A stretch of DNA of 64,000 nucleotides. Source: Cylicocyclus nassatus. Its lineage: Eukaryota > Nematoda > Chromadorea > Rhabditida > Strongylidae. The position numbers and the translations under genes are program-made. The stretch lies in NCBI GenBank assembly GCA_958299035.1, contig CATQJL010000001.1, forward strand, positions 76,653,594 through 76,717,593, read 5' to 3'. Positions within the stretch are counted from its first letter, which is position 1, and every line of letters starts with the position of its first letter. A model generated the notes under the pieces. It saw only the letters and a program-made list of their open reading frames with translations. It was not told where the DNA came from and searched no databases. Shown piece by piece: positions 1 through 11,446 of this stretch.

Positions 1-240
1 GTCAGTTGTCATTTTATAACCAAAACGATGAGGTGCTGTCTCATGAGGTAGGCTATAAAATAAAACTCTACAAAACCCGATTTTTGGGAGCCCTACCATG
101 AAGGCAGCAGAGCCGACTTTCGCTACTTTGGTGGGCGTGGCTTGATAGCACTTTCGTGTCCATACTATCTATTCAGAACCCATACTGGAAGGCCGGACTA
201 ACGCAGGTGCTTCTTTCTGGGGCCTATTAGACTACATGAT
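1..240. repeat. Fragment of a dispersed repeat
   Basis: The stretch at 72-130 and again at 185-225 resembles two parts of the repeat near 51720-52010 (shared blocks around aaacccgattyttggg and ggaccaacgcag). It looks like a diverged partial copy of that MITE family, cut by the window edge. No coding sequence seen here. Confidence 0.35.
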
Positions 241-329
241 AACAAACGGAGGGAATTGATAGCCTAAACGCTGCAATCAACCTTCTCCCTTCCGTATCCA
301 TGCATGCGATACTTGCTTTGATAAGCTTA

Positions 330-583
330 TTACGGATGGGTGTGAACAAACAATTTAGAGAATAAACGTTTATCATGCTTTTCGATATGGTTACTAAGCT
401 CTTCTGCCCAATCAAAATTATTTCGCAGGCAAATGCTTTGACCATTTTCAAGGCTTTTGTTAATGAGGTCTTGGAGTGTTATGTGGAACTCAGCATCGCC
501 GCATATAAATGCTGATGTATTTGCGTGAGTGAGTGAGATATCTGCAGGATTTCTTTGTACGAAGATATAAATCTTCCCAAAAA
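330..583 (-). CDS. Candidate terminal exon, unknown protein
   Basis: An 84-codon open stretch on the minus strand ends in TAA at 330-332. It starts after a possible acceptor (..gaaatag|) at 584-585 and would enter in phase 1. The translation is evenly composed, with segments such as HITLQDLINKSLENGQS and FDWAEELSNHIEKHDKR, and reads like a helical soluble protein. There is no in-frame ATG, so any 5' exons would lie towards or beyond the N gap at 1070. I do not recognise a family. A chance open frame remains possible. Confidence 0.3.
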
Positions 584-1069
584 CTATTTCAGGGCTTCAC
601 AAAGTTTTCTTCAATATTGCAGTGAATGGAGTTGGTGCGAATCCGCTAAGCGCAGTTCGGCTAAGGCGAGCCTAAGCCAAACGTAGATCTGATCTGATGA
701 AGTGAGCTGCACCCAACGAGCTATCAGCAATCTACCAGATCACTTCCTAGCATGATTATCCTTGGAAGTGCTTGAGCAAGTTTGATCTAGCGGCTAAGTG
801 ATTGGGTTTCAACTCGAAAGACCGTTTCCGAGATCTGCTTCGAAAGACCGTGTTCCGAGATCTGCTAGTGGCAAAAAAGTTTTGCTGCTCGCCAGGAAGT
901 CTTTAATAATCTTTGCCACTATCGAAGTATGATGATAATTGCTAATAGAGATTGCTACGGGCCCATTTTTTAGAGTTTGCTTTGCACTATATAGTGGTAA
1001 ATGTGTGTGTATGTGTTGTGTGTGTGTCATGGGCTACTCGCGTTAATAACAAATCATGAAGAATAGGAT
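584..1069. other. No gene seen; microsatellite before the gap
   Basis: No convincing exon. A (TG)n-type microsatellite lies at about 1000-1029, just before the assembly gap. Confidence 0.5.
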
Positions 1070-1569
1070 NNNNNNNNNNNNNNNNNNNNNNNNNNNNNNN
1101 NNNNNNNNNNNNNNNNNNNNNNNNNNNNNNNNNNNNNNNNNNNNNNNNNNNNNNNNNNNNNNNNNNNNNNNNNNNNNNNNNNNNNNNNNNNNNNNNNNNN
1201 NNNNNNNNNNNNNNNNNNNNNNNNNNNNNNNNNNNNNNNNNNNNNNNNNNNNNNNNNNNNNNNNNNNNNNNNNNNNNNNNNNNNNNNNNNNNNNNNNNNN
1301 NNNNNNNNNNNNNNNNNNNNNNNNNNNNNNNNNNNNNNNNNNNNNNNNNNNNNNNNNNNNNNNNNNNNNNNNNNNNNNNNNNNNNNNNNNNNNNNNNNNN
1401 NNNNNNNNNNNNNNNNNNNNNNNNNNNNNNNNNNNNNNNNNNNNNNNNNNNNNNNNNNNNNNNNNNNNNNNNNNNNNNNNNNNNNNNNNNNNNNNNNNNN
1501 NNNNNNNNNNNNNNNNNNNNNNNNNNNNNNNNNNNNNNNNNNNNNNNNNNNNNNNNNNNNNNNNNNNNN
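1070..1569. other. Assembly gap of 500 N
   Basis: Exactly 500 unknown bases, the usual fixed-size scaffold gap. Order and distance of the flanks are therefore not certain. Confidence 0.99.
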
Positions 1570-1624
1570 TTACGTTAGCGCTGTCCAAGGAGCATCTGGA
1601 ATCAGCTATCTTGTGTAGGTAACC

Positions 1625-1788
1625 TTCGATCCAACTGGCTTAGCGACGGGAAAGCGGGCTCTGACCTAATCAAAGCGCTCGCGCCGCTGCGCAGTCTGCA
1701 CTTCTCTCGCGCGCGTGCTCTCTGATCGCTACGTAGCCTCGATTAGGCCACGAAGCCCCGCCTTTCAGTCCAAGCCAGCTGAATCAAA
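1625..1788. mobile_element. MITE with about 45-bp imperfect TIRs
   Basis: The left end (ttcgatccaactggctta...) is the inverted complement of the right end (...aagccagctgaatcaaa). Both arms hold the block with gggctc/gccccgcctttc. The same ends occur at 57665 and 58587, so this is a family. It has no open reading frame and is a short non-autonomous DNA element. Confidence 0.6.
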
Positions 1789-1951
1789 TAGTAAGTTCCG
1801 TTTCTCGAAAAAATGGCACTCGGAATTGAAAGCATTTTATAGAGGTTGGACTTGACGGTTTTGCTATGTAAAAAAAGACGAACAAAAATGCAAAGTTTTT
1901 CAAATACATCTTTATCACTTTATATACAAGTACGATATTATTAAACCAATT

Positions 1952-3258
1952 CTAGTTGATCTGGAATGCATAGCACCACGTCTTATCTTGTCCATCCATA
2001 CAGTACTGTCGGCTTTGACTAACGAATGTGACTGGCTTGGAGGAGCACGCAACCACCCACTCTCCTCCTAGTTTGTTTCTCACCTAAAATTATTGTCATT
2101 CAAGAAATATTTGGTTTTAGCATTGATAACTTACCTCAGCATGGAGTTTTACTTCAGTATGGTTGCTTTCAATGCTCTGGAAAGAATTCTATTTGGAAAA
2201 TCGTGTAAGGGGAGCTGCACTTAGCTGCCAAACAAATTTTCTTTTTTTTTATACCTTGAGAATAATTCTTCGCAGATCTTCGTTATTACAGCTGCTAATG
2301 TCACTCGGAATGGCCACTGCTGGTGGCGACAATGCTTGTCGCTTTTTGCGTCCGCATCCACAAGGCGAACACATCTGGAAGAGGCAAATTTTAAATCCGG
2401 CTGCATTTTCATTAATTCGAGTGATCTATGGATTATGTTTCAGTTTCAAGATGCGCTGAACATTACTTGACTCTAGGCACTTTCCATCGAAATGCGTTTG
2501 AAAATAGTACAGGAAGAGATTTGAAGCTATTCTGCAGGAATTTGTAGAGAATCGTACTAGGCCCTCTCTACTTCCTAAACAACCCGGAGGAAGCTTAGAA
2601 ACCAAATGTCCTGTATTTGAGGGAATGGACGAACTGCATCTTATCCACAAAAAATACTATACATTTTTATGCAGTGTTCAATATTTTCAATAAGTAGTTA
2701 CTTTTATGTCGTAATTACTTTTCTCAGGTTTTCCTCGCCTACAAACTGATCCAAGCTTCACACTTATTCTTATACGTTTAAACTCTTAGCGATTGTTGAG
2801 CAAAGGCACATTCTCGTAATTCCGAATTCAAGAGTCCCGGTGAGGGTTAGATACAAAATTTCGTCTACGGGAGATAACGAAGCGGAACTATAGTGTAAAT
2901 ATTTTTATATCATGAAAAGAGTATTGGAAGGGGAGAGGAAAAGGAGAGTTAAATTTGAGTCTTTTCGTAAAGAGTTGGTGCAGCATGACATTTGAATAGA
3001 CTTACCACTGGAGGTGGACAAGGGCATGGTGGAGGTGGAGGAGGGCAAAGAGAAGGTAGTTGAATGGGAGGTAAACAGATAGGTGGTGGTGGTGGAGGAG
3101 GACAACCACAGCCCATACCAAATCCTGAACAATGGAGAAGTTTATTTTTACCGGCAACAGAAGGAGGTCCTGGAGGTGTACCTCCAAAAGAAGAAATTGA
3201 AAAACTTACCGAAGGCAAGTGTAGAAACAGGAAGAAGAGCGGCTAACAACAAAAACAT
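1952..3258 (-). CDS. Ground-like (GRL) secreted protein, five exons
   Basis: Complete spliced gene with exons 3210-3258, 3006-3169, 2255-2374, 2135-2176 and 1952-2083 (507 bases, 168 residues). All phases agree, with GTAAG or GTATAA donors and CAG/TAG acceptors. Exon 1 is a signal peptide (MFLLLAALLPVSTLA). Exon 2 is a Cys/Pro low-complexity region with runs of six to seven prolines. Exons 3-5 form the ground-like domain: CNNEDLRRIILK at the start, then LGGEWVVACSSKPVTF, and WCYAFQIN at the C terminus, with conserved paired cysteines. Ground-like proteins are hedgehog-related, secreted, and tied in nematodes to cuticle and apical extracellular matrix. The first intron is only 40 bases; a 28-base alternative acceptor also keeps frame. 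The 630-base intron after exon 2 might hide one more exon. The family call is firm; the exact orthologue is not known. Confidence 0.9.
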
Positions 3259-3606
3259 TGTTAGCTGACTGAAGAGTGCCTTCTGAGGTATATCGACGAA
3301 GGTGACGACGATTTTATAGGGGCAAAACCCGCAGCGAAGTCTAACCGAGTTCACACCACACTGTCGTACGATCCGCCCCCATGGCGACAGCGGACGTGTG
3401 CGGGAGGTGCGAGCCGTTTCACAATTCATCCAGAGAATAGAAAAAGATGAGGTCGTGCACTGTGAGAGCCAGGAGAGTTGTTATATGCTACTGTTTACTT
3501 ATGCAAATACTCGAATTTTGAAAATTTCAGTCTTACTTTGACTCACTTCTAACCCAGATAATTCTGAATTATCCATAAGTTTATGTAATTCTTTATCGAT
3601 AGAGCC

Positions 3607-3714
3607 CTATTTACACCAACAGGTTTTTTGCACTTGGATAAATGATGCATTACAGAGGTCATCCTTAGAATTTGCGCCTTCGCCGAGGAAGGTCAGTACG
3701 TGCTCGCTGAAGAT
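3607..3714 (-). CDS. Possible terminal exon, unknown
   Basis: A 35-codon open stretch ends in TAG at 3607-3609 and follows an acceptor ctttgctag| at 3715-3716 (phase 0). It contains HVLTFLGEGANSKDDLCNAS and three further cysteines at the end. It lies about 350 bases upstream of the grl start on the same strand, so it would be the end of a separate gene. No matching upstream exon was found. Confidence 0.22.
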   Translation of the reverse strand: MFSEHVLTFLGEGANSKDDLCNASFIQVQKTCWCK

Positions 3715-4792
3715 CTAGCAAAGTGCAGATATACTTTAAAATTCCTAGATGCGTTACTCACAGAACGAACTTTAATTCACCAAATTCTGAAATTTGACTG
3801 CTTTACACTGAAAAATTCCAGGTTGAACATAAGTCGTTGAGTAAGTTGCTTCTGTTAAGGAAAAAATGTTGATTATGCCTCCAATTTCAATAAAAAGAAC
3901 AGAATTTTATCCTACATGGAATAAACTCATAAACATTTTTCAGTACTCTTTTCATAACTGAAGCGTGTGAGAAAGGGGGGGGGGAATGTTGGGAAGGGAG
4001 AAAAGCACAGAATGCCCAACAGCGAGGAAATTGTAGCTTGCCGTATAATGATATGTGACCATAATTTCACTGTAATTTGTTAGACCTCTAAACTTTGTCT
4101 TGAATGGACTTTGTAGAAAGCTCGTCCTCACATTTCTGTAAATATTGCAAGAAACCTTCTGAGACCATGGCTTCGTAAAGTGCAATTTTTCGCCTTTTTT
4201 CTGCCTTTTCTTATAGCTTCTACAAAATAGAGCTTTTCAAGCACTCAGACCCATCACAAGTGTTACATAAAAAATCTTAATCAAACAAGGGAGAAACCTG
4301 AAATTTTGTATTTGTTCGAAGTTTGTTACTCTCCTGCAGCTAGTCGCTCCTTCTTAGTATAGCATGAAGGTCAAAGATACATGATTTATTTGAATTTTAA
4401 CGAACTTTATTGTATATTTTTTCCTTAGTGGCCTAAATTCAATTCAACCGTCAATGAAGCCGGTAAAAGTTTATTAATTACTGATTATAATTATTAGCAT
4501 TTCCCTAGAACAAACACATGAAAGCCAATTATTCAGCTGAACCTGAACGTTTGTTGAGATTTTGTAAATAATGAATAAATAATGCTCAGTGCTCTTACTC
4601 TATAGTCCAGAAGCTGGTGGTCCCAAAATTCTGTCCAGAAAGAGGTGGGGGGGGGGGGGAAGAAAGGAATGTTTTTTGAGTAAAGGCGTGGCTTTATCCA
4701 CGTGGCCTTACCCATTTAGAACGTTTTTTTGGGAACTTCCGAAAATTTTTGTAGACCCCTAGGAATTTTTTTCACATGGCTAACTTGATTTT
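3715..4792. other. No gene seen
   Basis: AT-rich sequence with poly-G tracts at about 3976-3984 and 4646-4658. No exon chain on either strand. Confidence 0.5.
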
Positions 4793-5147
4793 TAGAAAAA
4801 TTCAACTTCATTTCAACTATTATAATTATAAGAATGAACGACTTGCGATCTTTGGATTCCAAATAAGTAACCTCTGAATATTTCGCAAGCCATTCTTGGA
4901 GAGAAAGCTTCCCCCCCCCCCCCCGCCTCTCCCTCGATTCGTGACTGTCTAGAAGCTGTTATGTTGTTATGTTCGTTGAGAGTAGTCCCTAGCTTCTAGA
5001 CAGTGGCGAATAGAGAGAGGCGGGGGGGGGGGGTGGACGCTCTTTCTCTCCAAGAATGGCTTGCGAAATATTCAGAGGTTACTTATTTGGAATCCAAAGT
5101 CGCAAGTCCTTTATTTTTGTAAATAATTGAAAAGTTGAATTTTTCTA
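4793..5147. mobile_element. Foldback element with long inverted arms
   Basis: The left arm (4793-4943) is nearly the reverse complement of the right arm (4998-5147); both carry the block ggaatccaaa and aagtaacctctgaatatttcg. A poly-C run in the left arm (4912-4924) faces a poly-G run in the right arm (about 5021-5031). The loop is about 50 bases. No coding capacity. It would form a hairpin of about 150 bp. Confidence 0.8.
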
Positions 5148-5455
5148 TGATTATTTATCTTGACCTTGATTAATTATGATTATGATAATTTATTAATGAT
5201 TATTTACCTTCACCTTTACCACAAGATTCCAATTCCCAAAACTTCCATTCCACTTTTATTCCGACCATGGATGGTCAGGCTAATACTAGGAACCACAAAC
5301 ACATGCTAAGATCCAGTGTGACTCAACCATTGTAAACTCCTTGTACGATACGAGTGTGAAACGGGATGTAAGGAGGCCAAAGATCTCACGAATCGCACTT
5401 TTGGCACAATTGACTCCTCAAGTTTCTTATTTACATAGACTTTTTGAGTGTATCT

Positions 5456-5564
5456 CTACAACTGCAGAACCTCATACTTCAGTGCTGCAAATGATTCTTT
5501 CCACTTGACCTCTAGTAGTTCCAATTTGTCTACATAGTTGGCAGATACGGTAAGGGAGAAATGG
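5456..5564 (-). CDS. Possible terminal exon, coiled-coil-like
   Basis: Open stretch ending in TAG at 5456-5458, after an acceptor attttaag| at 5565-5566. The 3' part, KLELLEVKWKESFAALKYEV, has a heptad-like pattern. No ATG, and no partner exon was identified. It could be chance in AT-rich DNA. Confidence 0.25.
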
Positions 5565-7834
5565 CTTAAAATTTAGTCCTGTATATCAACGATGATTTCA
5601 ATTTTTACAAAAAAACGAATACTCAGAGCATTGATACAATTGTATTATAGCTTAACTGATGTCTGGAATCAAGAAATGGTCTAGCTACTTAAGATCTGAT
5701 TTCTTTCCAATAACTCCTTTGTCTTACTTTTCTATGCAAATTATGAACTTCAGATTTATGAGCTACAACCTGCAGAACTTCTGCTTTTTTGGCAATCATT
5801 TAGCACCAGAGGGGTCCCATAGGTCTTACGTATTGATACTATCATACAAGGACTTCTACAGTAGACAATACGACACAAGCGATTAAGTGACTTCTGTAAT
5901 TTTATTTTTACTAGTCTTCAATGCATGGAAGCACATTTGGCACGATAACGGGCAAAAATGTTTTGAATTTTTTGGATTCTAGAGCCTATACATCCATTTG
6001 TGGTCTTTTAGATATTCTGCTCCCTTTTTTGATGAATTAAATTTCTTCAACTTCATTTCTCTGTTTATTTTACTAACTTCTACGATTGTCTTTCGTTTAT
6101 TCTCGCAGCTGCTCCCATAAAACAGCATAATAGTAGCTAATATAGGTCAGAGTCTCTGGAAATTCCAGTCATTTGTTTACTCTGGTTGGGGTAAACTAGA
6201 AAACCAGAGCATCATTGCTGCCGAAATCCTACTAAGAATGGAAAAGGCGGATGTAGTCTTTGCGCAAAGAATCTACTAGAAGAACTAGAGGCAATGCTTC
6301 TTTTTTATGATTCAGCAGACTTCGTTATAATTTTTGAGAATGGCTCATTTCTAGCACCTATGAGGTGAATCGGTAAACAAGATTCCCTCCCTCTTTCAAA
6401 ACAACCGCTTGTGCGTGTCGGAAGCATTTTGGCCTACTTTTGTGACCTTTGATCATGCTAAGTATTTAGTCGTAAAACGCGCTTTAGTGCGCATTCGTCC
6501 CAACTGGTATATCTTGTGACATCATACATATTCAGCAAACGGGATTTCCACTTATGTACTCAAGGACAATTCGCTATGGTTGAGGAAGTGTGGATTTCGT
6601 CACAAGCAGATAGATGCAGAATAAATGCGTCTATGACCTTGGTTCAATCAGAAACTTTGCTGAGATACTGCTTGCAAATAGAAATAAAAAATTTGTAGCT
6701 CTAGAGTGTGGCCACTCTTCTTATTCATCTAAGCTCAAGTGCTTTCACCTTGAAATCAAAAAAATTGGAGGCTTACAAAATTTATGAATATAACACAGAT
6801 CCTTTAACAAACCAAACGCCTTTGCTGTAGTCACTTTCTATCTTTGTTTTAATCTACGCCTAGAACAAATTCCCTGCAGTGGTTCAAATACGTTAAGTCA
6901 TTTGTGGGCTTTTTGTGTACTACACACTACGCGCGGTGCTCGACGATTTAGGCGCTCACGAGCTGCTAATCGCAAGGAATTTCCATTTCCATCCATTTAC
7001 GAACTGAACTAGGTGCAAGTAGGGGTTAAATGTCCTCATTTCAACTTTTGTTTCTACAAAGATTCTAAATCTTTGTTAGTAGGAGTCGACTTGCGCGGGG
7101 TGTGCAATCTCACACTTCAGGCATTACCGTAACCTGCGGAAATGTGAAGAAGTAATTCATGCAAGATGTGTGACTTGGAGCATTTCATTCATTGTTTTAG
7201 ATTTATTATGTGGTGTTCTACAGTAAGATGAGCATTCTTCGAAAAATCCAAATAAGTTGATGAACGCTGTCGTTTCCAAGAAAAATTTATTGGAGAAGAG
7301 TAGAGGTTTCTGTGTTTTTTAAAGTAAGCGCACGTCTACCTTACGGGGTATTCTCACAGAAATTTCCGTCACAAACCATATAGCACCGTAAAATTGAACT
7401 GAATCTCAATTGTGGATTTTAGTTCAGATATCATTTTGCAACAATTTACAGCCTCCGCTAGCCTAGCGGCGGTTCATGAACTTTTACAATCCAGCGTTAG
7501 CCTCATATCCCAGAAGTTTTAGGGCTAAGCGAAAACCGCGCCGCACTTTACAAGCAGTCCAAAAACCGAAACGGTAAAGAAGTTCATATCTTCTTGAATA
7601 AACTTTTTCGGATTAAGCCTTCCACGCGCTCACGTTCGGGTCAAGTTCGATTTTTCGTATGTTCACGAAAACAAAAGCAATTTCTGGCTATCGGGGAGCG
7701 TATCCGTGCTTTCTCGACTGCCACAGCTTTCACGGAAATGATGTGGGGTTAGGGGGCTTTTTATACTATCTCAAAAAAAATTCAATCTTTCATTGATTAT
7801 TCGATATTTACACTTTTTGAAAAATCTGACCCGA
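5565..7834. other. No gene resolved
   Basis: AT-rich. Short coding-like stretches on the plus strand at 6169-6278 and 6536-6621 have a possible acceptor but no partner exons, so I do not call them. A 15-bp palindrome (CCGCTAGCCTAGCGG) sits at about 7457-7471. Confidence 0.4.
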
Positions 7835-9682
7835 CTATGGGTCCGGATCTGTCGTTATGTGCAGCTTTATAGGAACACATTCCGTTGGATCCAAACGTCT
7901 AAGGTTTTCCCGCACTCGTCTTGATCTGTAAAATTTGAGACATTGCATAGCACCCTATTTGGAAATTTAAAGAAAAGGTACCGCTCCTTGGCCGTGATTT
8001 CCTCGTTCATGCGGACATCGCAAATGTAAACAAACATCCGCCAAGTGAGCAGAATTGTGTACACTTCGAATATCAGAATTAACAGCTGTAAAAAATAAAC
8101 AGTGGGATATGTACTCGTACAAAAATAACATTATGGCGTTGAAAATCTAAGCACAGTACCCAATTAGCGATTTTTCAATTTTTCAAACCCTTACTTTCTA
8201 ATCACGCTTTCTTAGCGCCGTGTAAGTGACAGCGAACTTCAAAGATAACATTCCCAGTAATGGTTTTTTCCCTAGAAAAGAAATTTCTATTAACATTTTT
8301 GCCTTTGTGCAAAAGGAGTGAGGGAGAGATTTCTGCTGAGGAAGAGAAAATTGGAGGGCATGAGGAAGAAACCAGGGCTCGGCACAGATGGCCTATGAGC
8401 ATGCTGGATATCGTTTTTGGGACAATAAGCAAAGGGGGTTTCGTTTTTGTGGGTGAAGACACACACAAAATTTTAGTGGATGTTTCGTTTTTTGGATATT
8501 TTTTTTAGGTTTTTAGAGGAAATATTGAGGGTCAAAGGGGACTTCGAAAAAATTCCCAAAAGTCAAGGGGGACTTCGTTTTTTTTGCATTTTCATCTAGC
8601 CACCTGCCGAGCCCTGGAAGAAGCATTCCAAGGTCCACTCCACAGGGGGTGTACATTCCAGTACATATTAAATCGGATTTTTCCACAGAAACTCACTGCG
8701 AAGCTCTTCAGAGGTTTTGCTGATTTATAGCCTTAAAACAAGAAGCAAAACAAAACAAAATAAAAGATTGTTCAATAATTCACTCAATCATGGTAAGAGA
8801 AAAAATAGCCCAAATGAAAACCCTTCTTCTATGAAGTCATCAAAGGACGACAAGTACAGACTGTTTTTCTATGATGATTTCATAGGATCTCCTCTTTAAT
8901 AGTATTATGACTCTACGTTACTCAGCGAATAATCCTCATGTGATAAACTAGCTACTTCTTGCTTCACAATTTGATATAATACATTTTGTCTTATCAACAA
9001 ATTTACCCACCAGCGACAAATTATGCAACAAAGGACCGGTGACCAGTGTATCTTTCGTATTAGCAGTATCCAGAAAATCGACAAATAGTAATAATATCAG
9101 TAGAAAAGCCAGTAGTACATATGTGAAAAAGTAGGGTATGAAGTAAGCATATCTACAATTTTGTGAATGAATTCTTACAAAAAAGCAGTTGAACATGGAA
9201 ATCTACCTTTTGTACACAGCTCCTATGAGTAATACGATATTAGCAGTTGCAGCGATGAAGAAGCCAAGTAGGGCACCTAGTAATAGATTGCAATGCTCAA
9301 AAATTTTTGATAGATGAAAAGACTCACAAAGTCGTAGAAGACTGTTTTTGGAGATGATCAACTCATATAGAAGTAGTATGAGGAGCAGTAATGTTTTGAG
9401 TATAATAAGTTTTGGTAGAACTTCTTTGACATGGAAGGCACCAAAGCAAGCATGATAACGAATGTGATTTTCCTAGAGAAAAAGGAAAAATGTAGAACAA
9501 GCAGGTACAAGTTTATGCCTCCAGATTGATTAGGCAAAGATGAACTCAGTTATATTGTTTCAATAGAAAAATAAGTTAAAATCGCTTACCTCAAATACAG
9601 CAGGATTATATGTTTGATCGGGAAAGATACAACAGAGAATATAATCACGAACATAATTTGAAAACCACTTGGCAGAGGCCAT
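7835..9682 (-). CDS. Four-transmembrane small protein, six exons
   Basis: Exons 9590-9682, 9328-9472, 9207-9276, 9011-9152, 7982-8085 and 7835-7925 join in phase (645 bases, 214 residues). The start ATG is at 9680-9682 and the stop TAG at 7835-7837. The protein opens with a short cytosolic part containing DYILCCIFPDQTYNPAVFE. Four hydrophobic segments follow: LIILKTLLLLILLLYELI, LLGFFIAATANIVLLIGAVY, YFIPYFFTYVLLAFLLILLL, and the one spanning the exon 4-5 join. The tail is basic. The layout resembles nematode LAPTM/DUF7027-like four-pass proteins, but that family link is from architecture only. The fourth donor (GTGGGT) is unusual; without it the frame would stop at 8948. Intron 4 is about 925 bases and holds a hAT-like MITE. 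Confidence 0.72.
8373..8616. mobile_element. hAT-like MITE with 8-bp TSD
   Basis: Ends CAGGGCTCGGCA and TGCCGAGCCCTG are perfect inverted repeats of 12 bases. They are flanked by gaagaaac (8365-8372) and gaagaagc (8617-8624), an 8-bp duplication with one mismatch. CAGGG ends plus an 8-bp TSD are typical of hAT elements. The 244-bp body has no transposase. It lies in an intron of the four-transmembrane gene. Confidence 0.75.
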
Positions 9683-9792
9683 CGTTTACCGTCCGCATAG
9701 GGCTTATGATTGATTCAACAACCCGTTTCGATACGTAGCATTAACGTCGACTTTATCAATGCGGTTGATGTTTACGATGTAAACAATTAGAT

Positions 9793-10758
9793 CACTTTGG
9801 AAGGGGGGTGGTGCAGGAGGAACCAAAGGGCTGTCGCCTGCATCCGCAGGAGATAATTAAGAGCGCGAGCGGTGTGGAGAATATTTTGGCAAATCCAAAA
9901 AATTTGACAAGGACATCCTTTAGGAACAAATCTCAACTTCGCCTGAGTTGACTTTGAAAAATTTGAAGAATAGATTTGTAATGCAAATTGGAAGGCGCAT
10001 TCACTAGACCTAAACTTAAGTGAAAATCTGGAATTGTAGTGGTAAGAAAAATCAACTTTCTTTTACAAGCCTTTTGTTTTATGAGTTTTGAGGTTTCAAT
10101 TTGTTTGAGATCCGATTTTCATTAAAATTCATTCTTTTTTCTTTGAGATATAGGAATAGTTTGCCTTTGAATCAATGAACTAAAGCAATGAAAATATCGT
10201 AGAAAGACATCTGGAGGCTTGTGTAAAGATGCAATATGCATTGTCTCAGTACTTCAAAAGTATTCTGAATTTAAATTTTGACACTAGAGATTTCATAGGA
10301 TTCGCAATTAAGACTACGACATTAATCCTTTCGAGGTTGTAGACAATAGCAGAATTCATCACATGCAACTTTTCAACAATATGTTCTGATTACCACTTCC
10401 TACTTTCAACTTCGAACCCAAAAATTTCACTAAAAAATTCTCTCAAAATCTTTCACACAACAATGAACTTAAGATTTCTCAGCTGGTGAATTTTCAAGGC
10501 AGAGTTTTTGGTAGAAATAGAATTCGAGTAGCGAGACAGAGCATCCGGTGGGCGAGTTACTATCCGCAGAGTTTATCTATCCGGTAGGCATATTACTAAA
10601 AAAATCCGCATTTCAATACTGATTCCAAATCTGTTCTGCTTATCCTTGAAAGTTGATTCCAAAAAGAGTTGTAAGGGTTTGTTTTCAACGGATGTCCTCC
10701 TACGGTTACAGGCGGCAGGCCTTTGGTTCCTCCTGCACCCCATCCCTTTGGAAGTGTT
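9793..10758. mobile_element. Non-autonomous element with about 60-bp TIRs
   Basis: 9793-9853 and 10695-10758 are inverted repeats sharing ggtgcaggaggaaccaaag and the flanking ccgcctg blocks. The 840-bp interior is AT-rich with no transposase frame. It sits between the four-transmembrane gene and the next gene. Confidence 0.6.
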
Positions 10759-10943
10759 GGCAAGAAGGTTATGAGACATATATAATCCCAACAAGAATCT
10801 TTTCCAATTCTCTCACAAAAGAAAATCAATAAGCATAGTTCTGGTAATTGTTTCCGACTGAAACAAACTTTAAGATTTATTGGTGAACACTTCACCGAAG
10901 TTTATGATGATTATCATAGTTTTAAAAATATGCACACAGCTAA

Positions 10944-11446
10944 TCACATTTCATACAGATCAGCAGAGTCAACAGCTAAATCTTCTGGAAAAAGGTCTCG
11001 AAGAAGTGGGCCTTGGAATACTGGTTGTGGAATCTGTGGATTAGCTTCTGCTGATTTGACTACAGAACGTTCCATTGACCTTTTTCCTTCGGGTGGCGAA
11101 AAGCTCTTGCTGCCTTTCTTTCTGAGTTCGTTCATAGTTTTGATAAAACGACGATGATGTCGCTTCCATATTATTCGCATCACAGTAATAATTGTAGCTT
11201 GTACTAGGAGCACCATCGTAATTGTTAAAGATAGAGCAAGCAGTAAGAACTTGGTTCGGCCTCTGAAACTTCAATTCGTTCAAAGAAAGTGAATTTTTAG
11301 CCAGTTAGATTAAGAGCCAACTTACAAAATCTGCTTCTCTGCCTCCTAAATGAGTGAATTATTAATTTTGCTGAAATTGGTTCACTGTACCAACCAGGAC
11401 CATATAGGACTTGCATCTGATTATAGTAATACATAACCACAGGCAT
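10944..11446 (-). CDS. Single-pass membrane protein, two exons, unknown
   Basis: Exon 1 is 11326-11446 (ATG at 11444-11446, donor GTAAGT). Exon 2 is 10944-11260, ending in TGA. The spliced frame gives 145 residues. Exon 2 opens with a membrane segment (FLLLALSLTITMVLLVQAT) followed by basic residues (KRHHRR) and a cytosolic tail rich in charged residues. The strong TTTCAG acceptor is followed directly by AG; only use of the second AG (AGAG|GCC) keeps the frame open, because the first gives a stop. The same AGAG arrangement recurs in the gene at 13413-13483. No family recognised. Confidence 0.5.

Noticed and set aside
1043..1622. Open frames across the N gap
   Set aside because: They consist almost entirely of unknown residues and come from the gap.
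2949..3268. Alternative Pro- or Gly-rich frames over the grl gene
   Set aside because: They are the other frames or the antisense of the Cys/Pro exon; the spliced grl frame explains the region.
6870..6900. B-box-like ggttcaaat as a tRNA signal
   Set aside because: No A box, cloverleaf or anticodon stem can be formed around it. No tRNA or rRNA was found in the window.
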